Below are positions 1-5,541 of a DNA stretch of 14,351 nt, one piece after another. Below the pieces are notes generated by a model. That model was not told the origin of the DNA. It saw only the letters and a program-made list of their open reading frames with translations, and ran no database searches. Position 1 is the stretch's first letter, and every line of letters begins with the position of its first letter. The translations under genes were made by a program, and so were the position numbers. Source of the stretch: UBA4744 sp035282865 (GTDB taxonomy: Bacteria > Actinomycetota > Acidimicrobiia > Spongiisociales > UBA4744); NCBI GenBank assembly GCA_035282865.1, contig DATEVB010000227.1, positions 1-14,351 on the forward strand, in the 5' to 3' direction.

Positions 1-17
1 AAAGGAAGGAGGATCCC

Positions 18-797
18 ATGAGCGAGTTCACCTCGTACGCTCCCGGCACGCCCTCCTGGATCGACCTGGCCACCACCGATCCGGACGGCGCCAAGACCTT
101 CTATGCAGGAATCTTCGGCTGGACGGTGGTCGACGTCCCAACCGGGGCCGGTGTCTACACGATGTTCATGCTGAAGGGCAAGCCCGTCGCCGCCGTATTC
201 GGCATAGGTGAGGACATGGCCGCCCGGGGTGTTCCCCCGCACTGGGTGACCTACATGGCGGTAGATGATGTCGATGAGGCGGCCGCCCGGGTCACCTCAG
301 CCGGCGGGACGGTCGTGCAGGCGCCGCGCGACGTCATGGACTCCGGCCGCATGGCTGTGGCAATCGACCCCACCGGAGCCTCCTTTGCCCTTTGGCAGGC
401 GGGCGCCCACTTCGGCTCGGCGTTCGCCAACGAGCACGGGTCGTTCACCTGGAACGAGCTGCAGACCAACGACCCCGATCGAGCGGCCGCGTTCTATGCG
501 GCCGTGCTCGGTTGGGAAGCCGAGTCGGCTGAGATGCCGACGGGCATCACCTACACTTCATTCAAGGTAGGTGACCGGGCTGTTGCCGGCATGATGGCCA
601 TTCAGCCGGAGTGGGGACCCGTCCCGCCCAACTGGGGTGTCTACCTGGCGGTCGACGACTGCGACGACGCAGTGGCCAAGGCGTTGGAACTGGGCGGCGT
701 GGTCGAGATGTCCCCTAGCGACATACCGGACGTCGGGAGGTTCGCGCTGCTGAAGGATCCACAAGGCGCGTACTTCTACGTGTTGGCGGGGATGTGA
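18..797 (+). CDS. Tandem VOC (glyoxalase/bleomycin-resistance fold) protein
   Basis: The 259-residue product contains two similar halves, each with the glyoxalase/VOC beta-alpha-beta pattern. The first spans about residues 11-128 and the second about 141-258. Both begin with a W-x-(D/E)-L-x-T-x-D-P segment (residues 14-22 and 145-153) and an F-Y-x-x-x-x-G-W segment (28-35 and 159-166). Both close with a D-P-x-G-A segment followed by an aromatic strand. This tandem arrangement is typical of actinobacterial proteins annotated as VOC family or CFP30B-like. Members of the fold bind a divalent metal and act on thiol adducts, aromatic substrates or antibiotics; the substrate here cannot be read from sequence. 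The start is supported by GGAAGGAGG at 4-12, five bases before the ATG. Transcription may begin left of the window. The family call is firm and the reaction unknown. Confidence 0.9.
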   Translation: MSEFTSYAPGTPSWIDLATTDPDGAKTFYAGIFGWTVVDVPTGAGVYTMFMLKGKPVAAVFGIGEDMAARGVPPHWVTYMAVDDVDEAAARVTSAGGTVVQAPRDVMDSGRMAVAIDPTGASFALWQAGAHFGSAFANEHGSFTWNELQTNDPDRAAAFYAAVLGWEAESAEMPTGITYTSFKVGDRAVAGMMAIQPEWGPVPPNWGVYLAVDDCDDAVAKALELGGVVEMSPSDIPDVGRFALLKDPQGAYFYVLAGM

Positions 798-817
798 CTG
801 CGGGCAGAACGACCCGA

Positions 818-831
818 GTCCCGGCCGGGAC
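818..831. repeat. 14-bp perfect palindrome in a 181-base intergenic gap
   Basis: GTCCCGGCCGGGAC is self-complementary and lies just downstream of the VOC gene. It sits inside a larger weak pairing of GACCC (811-815) with GGGTC (863-867). It could act as a hairpin near the VOC 3' end or as a protein site, but no T-tract follows. I see no other feature in 798-978 apart from the ribosome binding site of the next gene. Confidence 0.35.
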
Positions 832-978
832 GTCGACGGCCGTTTGAGTTGGCTACCGGCCGGGGTCCTTCGAGGTGACCGCCTGACGCAGGCATTTGGG
901 TGGTGAGATCTACCTCGGATCGGGCCGACAATTCCCGGTAGGGTGCGCATCGGTGAGCCTATCGAGAGGAGTGACTGC

Positions 979-2154
979 ATGGGCGGCATCCGGTACGGCG
1001 TGGTAGGCGCCGGCAGACAGGGCACCGCAGCCGGCTACGACCTGGCGGTACGTGGGCGGGGGGCGTCGGTAGTGATGATCGACGTGCATGACCCGGTAGC
1101 CGAGCGCTCGGCCGACCGGATCAACCGGTTGGCCGGTCGAGAGGTGGCGAGCGGGCAGTGCGTCGACGTCTCCGACCACGAAGCGCTGGTCGAGACGCTT
1201 GCGCCGCTCGATGTCTACGTATGCGCCGTGCCCTTCTTGTTCATACCCGGCTGCACGCGAGCCGCCATCGAAGCCGGGACCTCCATGGTCGATCTGGGCG
1301 GGCACACCGACACGGTCCTCGGACAGCTCGAGCTGGACCAGGAGGCCAAGGAGAGAGGAGTGGCCATCGTTCCCGATTGCGGGATGGGGCCGGGCTTGAA
1401 CAACACCCTCGGCATGTATGTGCTGCAGTTGCTGCGTGCCGGCGGCGCTGCTCCATCGGCCGTCCGGCTCTACGACGGCGGACTGCCGCAGGATCCTCCT
1501 GAGCCGTGGGGTTACCAGGCAGCGTTCCACATCGATGGCCTCACCAACGAGTATGACGGGGACGCCCTGTTCTTACGAGGCGGGAAGGTGACCGCCGTTC
1601 CGGCGTTGACCGAACTCGAAACGGTCACCTTCGGGGAGTTCGGGGAACTCGAAGCGTTTGTGACCTCCGGGGGCACGTCGACCGTGCCCTACACACTGGA
1701 GGGCCAACTCGCCGTCTACGAGAACAAGACACTCCGCTATCCCGGTCACCTGGCCGCGTTCAAAGCGTTCAAGGATCTTGGTCTGTTCGAGCGGGCGACG
1801 ATGGAAATAGCGGGAACAGTCGTCAGTCCGCGTCGGGTGTTTCACGCGCTGCTCGGCCCCCAGATCGAGACCGACCAGGTCATCGACGTCTGTTTGATGC
1901 GGGCGATCGGAACCGGTGCGCTCCACGGCGCCGAGGTGCGGGTCGTGGTTGAGCTGGTCGACCGCTATGACCCGGCCACCGGCTTCGCGGCGATGGAGCG
2001 GTTGACCGGGTGGCACGCCTCGATCATGGCCGGCTTCATCGGGGCCGGGTCGGTCGGCCCGGGTGTCCACCGGATGGAACAAGCCGTCCCGGCTGCGAGG
2101 TTCATGGAGGAGGTCCGCAGGCGTGGGTTCCATGTCGACGAGCGTTGGGAGTGA
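979..2154 (+). CDS. Saccharopine dehydrogenase / lysine 6-dehydrogenase-like NAD(P)-dependent oxidoreductase
   Basis: The 391-residue product starts with a Rossmann nucleotide-binding fold. The G-x-G-x-x-G loop is at residues 10-15 (GAGRQG) and the acidic end of strand 2 is around D35. The central stretch has VDLGGHTD (104-111) and VPDCGMGPGLNN (131-142), a signature shared by lysine 6-dehydrogenase and saccharopine dehydrogenase-like proteins. These enzymes oxidise amino acids at a C-N bond or reduce the imine. The C-terminal half carries the usual alpha/beta substrate domain (for example the SGGTSTVPYTL stretch). An upstream GTG at 943 is in frame, but ATG 979 is preferred because GAGAGGAG (964-971) lies seven bases before it and the Rossmann strand begins at once. 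The exact substrate is not determined. The 3' end abuts the lipoprotein gene, suggesting co-transcription. Confidence 0.85.
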   Translation: MGGIRYGVVGAGRQGTAAGYDLAVRGRGASVVMIDVHDPVAERSADRINRLAGREVASGQCVDVSDHEALVETLAPLDVYVCAVPFLFIPGCTRAAIEAGTSMVDLGGHTDTVLGQLELDQEAKERGVAIVPDCGMGPGLNNTLGMYVLQLLRAGGAAPSAVRLYDGGLPQDPPEPWGYQAAFHIDGLTNEYDGDALFLRGGKVTAVPALTELETVTFGEFGELEAFVTSGGTSTVPYTLEGQLAVYENKTLRYPGHLAAFKAFKDLGLFERATMEIAGTVVSPRRVFHALLGPQIETDQVIDVCLMRAIGTGALHGAEVRVVVELVDRYDPATGFAAMERLTGWHASIMAGFIGAGSVGPGVHRMEQAVPAARFMEEVRRRGFHVDERWE

Positions 2155-2161
2155 TCGTCCC

Positions 2162-2605
2162 GTGCCGGGACGTCGATCGGGCCGGGCGGTGTTTCTAGCA
2201 TTGGCCGCGGCAACCCTGGTTTCCGGGTGTGCCGGATCGTCGACGCCGACCGATCCGGCAACTTCATCATCGGTGGGCGAGGGGGCCTCTGCTGCTACGA
2301 GCGGCTGTGCGGACGTCGTTGATGTGGTGATCACCCCGGAGGGTTCGGGCATGTACCGACTCGATGTGACCGTGCGCTCGCCCGACACCGGCTGGGACAA
2401 GTATGCCGATCTATGGGAGGTGCGAGGCCCGGACGGCGCAATCCTGGCTCAACGGGTGCTCACCCATCCGCACGTCGAGGAGCAGCCCTTTACCCGCAGC
2501 CGGAGTGGCGTCGGTATCCCGGCCGGGGTCAAGTCGGTGACGGTCGTCGTCCGCGACTCGGTGGCCGGGTTCTGCGGTGAACCGTTCCAGGTCGGCCTTC
2601 CCTGA
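2162..2605 (+). CDS. Small exported lipoprotein of unknown function
   Basis: The 147-residue product has a textbook lipoprotein signal: a basic n-region (PGRRSGR), a hydrophobic core (AVFLALAAATLV) and a lipobox V-S-G-C with the lipidated cysteine at C23. A Ser/Thr/Ala/Gly-rich linker follows to about residue 47. A compact domain of about 95 residues follows, with YRLDVTVRSPDTGWDKYAD (65-83) and THPHVEEQPFTRS (101-113). I recognise this pattern from conserved uncharacterised bacterial exported proteins, but know no function. C49 and C138 could form a disulfide. I chose GTG 2162 because GGGAG (2147-2151) lies ten bases upstream and it gives a clean signal peptide. ATG 2132, in frame and overlapping the preceding gene by 23 bases, is the alternative. 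It is probably anchored on the outer face of the cytoplasmic membrane. Confidence 0.75.
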   Translation: MPGRRSGRAVFLALAAATLVSGCAGSSTPTDPATSSSVGEGASAATSGCADVVDVVITPEGSGMYRLDVTVRSPDTGWDKYADLWEVRGPDGAILAQRVLTHPHVEEQPFTRSRSGVGIPAGVKSVTVVVRDSVAGFCGEPFQVGLP

Positions 2606-2624
2606 ACCCGCCGTAGGGCTTGGT

Positions 2625-2667
2625 CACGAGACCGGCACCGTCGTCGCTACGCGTCGCTGGTCTCGTG
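2625..2667. terminator. Inverted repeat between convergent genes, candidate bidirectional terminator
   Basis: CACGAGACC (2625-2633) and GGTCTCGTG (2659-2667) are perfect 9-base complementary arms, extended inward by a G-T, a G-C and a C-G pair. The structure spans the gap between the lipoprotein gene (ends 2605) and the stress-protein gene (ends 2647 on the other strand), and overlaps the last codons of the latter. There is no T-tract, so it is not a classical intrinsic terminator. Strong GC-rich stems without U-tracts are common in high-GC bacteria. Confidence 0.5.
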
Positions 2668-3186
2668 TGCTCCGATCGTGGGGTCTTCGCTATCGCGCTC
2701 TTCCGCCGGGCGAGGCGCTCCGGACACCAGCAAGAGGGGCAGATGCGTGCGTTGCATCACCTGGCCGGAGATGCTCTCCCAAGCACCTTCCCCAAAAAGA
2801 CGGCGGGTGGCACCCATGAGGATGAGATCCGCCTCCACCTGCTCGGCCGTCTCACAGATGGCTGCGGCCCGGTCCGTTCCCTCGACGAAAATAGGGTTGG
2901 CTTCGATTCCGCGTGAACCGAGGGCGGCCATCACCGGCTCGGCGAGCTTGCGTCCGCGTTCCTCGACGTAGCGTTCGACGAGAGCCGACGCACGGTCGCT
3001 TCGTTCGGTATCCTCGCTGAATGGATGCCAGCTGTCGGACTCGAGACCGTCGAGGAATGAGCGGGGGACTTCGATAACGGTGACGACCGAGACTTGCCCT
3101 CCTTCGGGGAGGAATTGCCTGATCAGGTCGGCGACGGGACTCGTCGGTAGCACGCCCGCAGTGGCGATCAAGATGTGCACGGTCAT
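2647..3186 (-). CDS. Universal stress protein (UspA) family protein
   Basis: The 179-residue product has the UspA alpha/beta layout: an N-terminal strand HILIATAG (4-11), a second strand QVSVVTVIEV (31-40), a long charged helix region (55-90) and the final strand pair ADLILMGAT (119-127) and LPLLLVSG (149-156). The ATP-binding Usp signature G-x2-G-x9-G-S/T near the C-terminus is degraded here: after G125 comes ATRRLFGEGAW, and the usual Gly-Ser is Glu-Ser (E137-S138). It may therefore belong to the non-ATP-binding type. A charged tail (157-179) extends beyond the domain. No strong ribosome binding site precedes the ATG. It diverges from the flavin reductase gene across 56 bases and converges on the lipoprotein gene. 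Confidence 0.8.
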   Translation of the reverse strand: MTVHILIATAGVLPTSPVADLIRQFLPEGGQVSVVTVIEVPRSFLDGLESDSWHPFSEDTERSDRASALVERYVEERGRKLAEPVMAALGSRGIEANPIFVEGTDRAAAICETAEQVEADLILMGATRRLFGEGAWESISGQVMQRTHLPLLLVSGAPRPAEERDSEDPTIGAHETSDA

Positions 3187-3242
3187 AGGCTAAACACATT
3201 GCCGGGACCTTGGATCGGTCCGGTCCGCTCACGAGGAAAGAT

Positions 3243-3758
3243 ATGGGAGATAGACGTCCACCGGATGAGCTGATCAACCAGGTGACCTGGAAGATCCCCA
3301 ATGCTCTGGCCCTGGTCGGATCGCGGTCGGGCGACGAGTGGAATGCTATGACGACCAGTTGGATCACCCAGGTTTCGATGGATCCCGTGCTGGTCGGCAT
3401 CGGTGTTGACAATTCCTCGGTCACGCACCGCTTGATCTCGGCAGGCGGCTCCTTTTCCATCAACCTGTGGTCCTCCGCCGATACCCGGACCTTCGTCAAG
3501 TTCTCGAAACCGGCTCACAAGGAAGACCTCTCCATGAATGGCCGGGCGGTCCGTGCGGGTTCGACCGGTGTTCCGATCTTCGAAGAAGCCGTGGCGTGGA
3601 TGGAACTGACTGTGCACAGCTCTACCGACTATGGGACCCACACCTTTTTCGTCGGCGAGATCGTCGACGCCGGCATCGACCCCGACTACGAGGGGCCCGT
3701 TGCGACCATGAGCGACACCAGAATGAAATACGGTGGAGTGAAGCGGGGCGGCCACTAA
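3243..3758 (+). CDS. Flavin reductase-like (FMN-binding split-barrel) protein
   Basis: The 171-residue product matches the flavin reductase-like domain along its length. Visible features are an N-terminal strand ending ALALVGSRSGDEWNAMTTSW (21-40), where N-A-M-T-x-S-W is the family's FMN phosphate-binding segment, a V-G-I-G-V strand (51-55), and H-x-x-x-x-G-x-F-x-I-N (62-74). Near the end is T-H-T-F-F-V-G-E-I-V-D-A (132-143), the equivalent of the (D/T)H-x-x-x-x-G-x-V motif. Members reduce FMN/FAD with NAD(P)H, often supplying a monooxygenase, or bind flavin with another role. A TTG at 3210 is in frame, but ATG 3243 has GAGG (3233-3236) six bases upstream. The SDR gene follows after 66 bases on the same strand, so the two may share a transcript. 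Confidence 0.85.
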   Translation: MGDRRPPDELINQVTWKIPNALALVGSRSGDEWNAMTTSWITQVSMDPVLVGIGVDNSSVTHRLISAGGSFSINLWSSADTRTFVKFSKPAHKEDLSMNGRAVRAGSTGVPIFEEAVAWMELTVHSSTDYGTHTFFVGEIVDAGIDPDYEGPVATMSDTRMKYGGVKRGGH

Positions 3759-3824
3759 TACTGCGTCCCGCGTCCAACGTTCGACGAACCTACCATGCCG
3801 TCGCGCCGCGTACGAGGAGAGGGC

Positions 3825-4589
3825 ATGGAGTTTCGAGTAGATGACAAGGTGGCTCTGGTAACGGGTGCCAGCCGCGGGATCGGCTTGGCGGTGGTTGAAG
3901 AATTGCTAGCCAGTGGGGCAAGAGGGGTGGTCATCACCAGCCGGAAACCGGCCAACCTCGAGGAGGCCGTGGCCGCGATCGGCAACCAGGACCGGGTGTT
4001 GGCGGTAGCCGGCGGAGCGGACGACGAAGCGCATGCCGCGGCGGCGGTTGCGGCAGCCGTCGAACGGTTCGGGGCGCTCGACATCCTCGTCAACAACGCA
4101 GCCACCAACCCGGTGGCCGGGAACATCATCGACGTCGAGATGGGAGCCATCGACAAGATCTGGGCGGTCAATCAGCGGGGACCTCTGGTGTTCGCCCGCC
4201 AAGCGTGGCGGCAGTGGATGCAGGAACATGGTGGGTCGATCGTCAACGTGTCGTCGGTCGGCGGAATGCAGCCAGGACCTCTGTTGGGTGCGTACAACGT
4301 GTCGAAGGCCGCGCTGATCTTCCTGACCCGGCAACTGGCCTACGAGATGGCTCCCGGCGTCCGGGTGAATGCCATTGCTCCCGGTATCGTCAAGACCCGG
4401 TTTTCCCGGTCTCTGTGGGAGATGAACGAGGAGAGCGCCGCCGGGCTGCATCCACTCGGCCGGTTGGGCGAAGTCGAGGACGTAACGGGTGCAGTGCTGT
4501 TCTTCTGCTCCGAGGCGTCATCGTGGATCACCGCCGTGACCCTGCCGATCGACGGAGGTGTGACCGGCGCACGGGCCGGGATCGGTTGA
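3825..4589 (+). CDS. Short-chain dehydrogenase/reductase (SDR, classical type)
   Basis: The 254-residue product is a complete classical SDR. The cofactor loop TGASRGIG is at residues 13-20, NNA at 90-92, and the catalytic tetrad reads N116, S144, Y157 and K161 (YNVSK). The PG motif is in IAPGIVKTRF (184-193) and the C-terminal DGG is at 243-245. The R40 that follows strand 2 (VVITSRK) favours NADP(H), which is inference. Substrate is not predictable; SDRs of this length oxidise or reduce hydroxyl/keto groups, for example 3-oxoacyl thioesters. ATG 3825 is preferred over the in-frame ATG 3795 because GAGGAGAGGG (3814-3823) sits directly before it. It follows the flavin reductase gene and ends before a gap facing the MerB-like gene. 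Confidence 0.9.
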   Translation: MEFRVDDKVALVTGASRGIGLAVVEELLASGARGVVITSRKPANLEEAVAAIGNQDRVLAVAGGADDEAHAAAAVAAAVERFGALDILVNNAATNPVAGNIIDVEMGAIDKIWAVNQRGPLVFARQAWRQWMQEHGGSIVNVSSVGGMQPGPLLGAYNVSKAALIFLTRQLAYEMAPGVRVNAIAPGIVKTRFSRSLWEMNEESAAGLHPLGRLGEVEDVTGAVLFFCSEASSWITAVTLPIDGGVTGARAGIG

Positions 4590-4629
4590 CGTTGGCATCT
4601 GTGAAACGCGGAAGCGGTATCTGGGGGAA

Positions 4630-4653
4630 AGGGCGGATGACGAGCGTCGCCCT
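4630..4653. terminator. Possible stem-loop in the convergent gap between the SDR and MerB-like genes
   Basis: AGGGCGG (4630-4636) can pair with TCGCCCT (4647-4653) as a 7-bp stem including one G-T pair, with a 10-base loop. It lies in the 109-base gap between two convergent genes, where termination is expected in both directions. No T-run follows on either strand, so the assignment is weak. Confidence 0.3.
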
Positions 4654-4698
4654 CACTGAGTGGGATTGAAGGGCGTGGGGAGGCTCAGGCCACCAGCG

Positions 4699-5379
4699 TC
4701 AAGACCGTGCCCGACGTCGAAGCTCGGCGAAGGCTGACAGCCCGGTTTCACTTCGTGTCCAGGACACGAAGTCGGGGCGACCGCGCTCCCGGAAGTAGCG
4801 GTTGGCGAAGATGTCGGCCCAATCGGTGACGGGGCGGAGGCTCGAAGTCATCGCCTCGTCGTACCGGTCCCTGTTGCGGGCGTGATCTTCCGACCGGAAG
4901 AGGTTCATGTTCGCTCACCTGAATGGCCTGCTGGCCGCGTCACCGCCGACCTCGGCACTGGTGTAACCGACCATGGTCTCCGGCTCGATGGTTGTAATCG
5001 TCTCATCGGTCATCTCCACCACCAGCGGCTCCCCACAGCACAGACATGGGGCCTCGATCCTCACCTGCTTGCCGGGAAAGAGCCATCGGATGGCAAGGGC
5101 CTCGAAACCGCACTGGGCGAACCAGCGCTGATCCCCGTCGATCGACACCCGGTACTGCGTGGGTTGAAGGTTGAACGGCGGGAACGATGCCAAGAGATCG
5201 GTTCCAGGATGCACCCATCCCGGAGTCAGTGCCACCAGTTCGTGTACCAGTGACCTTGCATCCGCCAGCGAAATCCCGAGCGAGGCGGCCAGTTCGGTGT
5301 AGTGGGGGGCCTGTCCCGTGGCGACGCACCGTTGCAGTACTTCGGCGTAACCCCGATCCAGCAATCCGGGATCGGACAT
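4699..5379 (-). CDS. MerB-like (alkylmercury lyase family) putative selenoprotein, Sec155 encoded by UGA
   Basis: Reading through one in-frame TGA (4915-4917) gives 226 residues, close to MerB (about 212). Residues 1-70 form a helix-turn-helix-like N-terminal domain (YTELAASLGISLADARSLVHELV). Residues 77-97 (YRVSIDGDQRWFAQCGFEAL) match the MerB segment containing Cys96 and Asp99, here C90 and E93. C112, C114 and C115 form a CxCC cluster. After the TGA come A-N-M-N-L-F, matching the residues after Cys159 in MerB (C-H-V-H-F-F), so Sec155 falls on the catalytic cysteine. MerB cleaves carbon-mercury bonds through these thiols; the true substrate here could be another organometal or unrelated. The downstream part keeps family features (FRSEDHARN, then an amphipathic end). 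ATG 5379 has GGAGGT three bases upstream; ATG 5397 is an alternative. No merA, merR, merP or merT is in the window. The alternative is a gene with a recent nonsense mutation. Confidence 0.8.
4886..4901 (-). promoter_or_regulatory. Bacterial SECIS-like stem-loop
   Basis: In the mRNA this reads UCUUCC-GGUC-GGAAGA: six perfect pairs closing a GGUC tetraloop. The loop begins 19 nt after the UGA, within the 16-37 nt window used for bacterial SECIS elements, and its first base is G. The E. coli fdhF SECIS has the same GGUC in its apical loop at almost the same distance (18 nt by my count), where it contacts SelB. A bulged U as in fdhF is not obvious, so the stem differs in detail. The hairpin lies inside the coding sequence (residues 161-166), as expected for a bacterial SECIS. 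Confidence 0.7.
4915..4917 (-). other. In-frame UGA, predicted selenocysteine codon
   Basis: This codon joins residues 1-154 and 156-226 of the MerB-like protein in one frame. It sits at the position of the catalytic Cys159 of MerB, judged by the spacing to the following [MV]-[NH]-[LF]-F motif. A SECIS-like hairpin follows. An ATG two codons later (4908) would make ordinary gene callers report two separate small ORFs. Confidence 0.75.
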
Positions 5380-5393
5380 CGGACCTCCGTTCG

Positions 5394-5528
5394 TCATCCC
5401 GCATGGTAGGCCATGACCACACCTCCGCCGTCTTCGGTTCCCTCCCTGGCGGCGATGATGACGAACATGGTCGAGAAGGCTTGAGCGGCACAGGCGAGCA
5501 TGGCCGGACCACTCCAACGACGGTGCAT
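5394..5528 (-). CDS. Possible 44-residue small protein between the DUF4032 and MerB-like genes
   Basis: A short frame starts at ATG 5528, 13 bases after the stop of the DUF4032 gene, and encodes 44 residues. A mildly hydrophobic stretch, MLACAAQAFSTMFVIIAA (10-27), is followed by a polar, glycine-rich tail. GGAG lies about ten bases before the ATG. Its TGA overlaps, in an ATGA arrangement, an ATG at 5397 that is in frame with the MerB-like protein, a pattern often seen in translationally coupled genes. I recognise no family. Chance is a serious alternative given the high GC content. If it is not real, 5380-5541 is a 162-base leader for the MerB-like gene. Confidence 0.25.
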   Translation of the reverse strand: MHRRWSGPAMLACAAQAFSTMFVIIAAREGTEDGGGVVMAYHAG

Positions 5529-5541
5529 CACCGGCAGACTC

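Noticed and set aside
558..1530. Minus-strand ORFs of 155 and 206 residues opposite the VOC and dehydrogenase genes
   Set aside because: They are antisense shadows of clearly recognisable plus-strand genes; their products lack domain features.
3183..3755. 190-residue minus-strand ORF opposite the flavin reductase gene
   Set aside because: The plus-strand frame has the flavin reductase motifs and a good ribosome binding site; the antisense product resembles nothing.
4699..4908. Separate 69-residue gene beginning at ATG 4908
   Set aside because: It is in the same frame as the upstream MerB-like ORF, corresponds to the MerB C-terminus, and has no ribosome binding site of its own. It is better explained as the part after a recoded UGA.
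4699..5379. Mercury resistance (mer) operon
   Set aside because: No merA, merR, merT or merP is visible, so mercury resistance cannot be claimed from the MerB-like gene alone.
5380..5517. N-terminal extension of the MerB-like ORF up to 5517
   Set aside because: The extension is arginine- and histidine-rich and low in hydrophobic residues, resembling a shadow frame. GGAGGT before ATG 5379 marks a better start.
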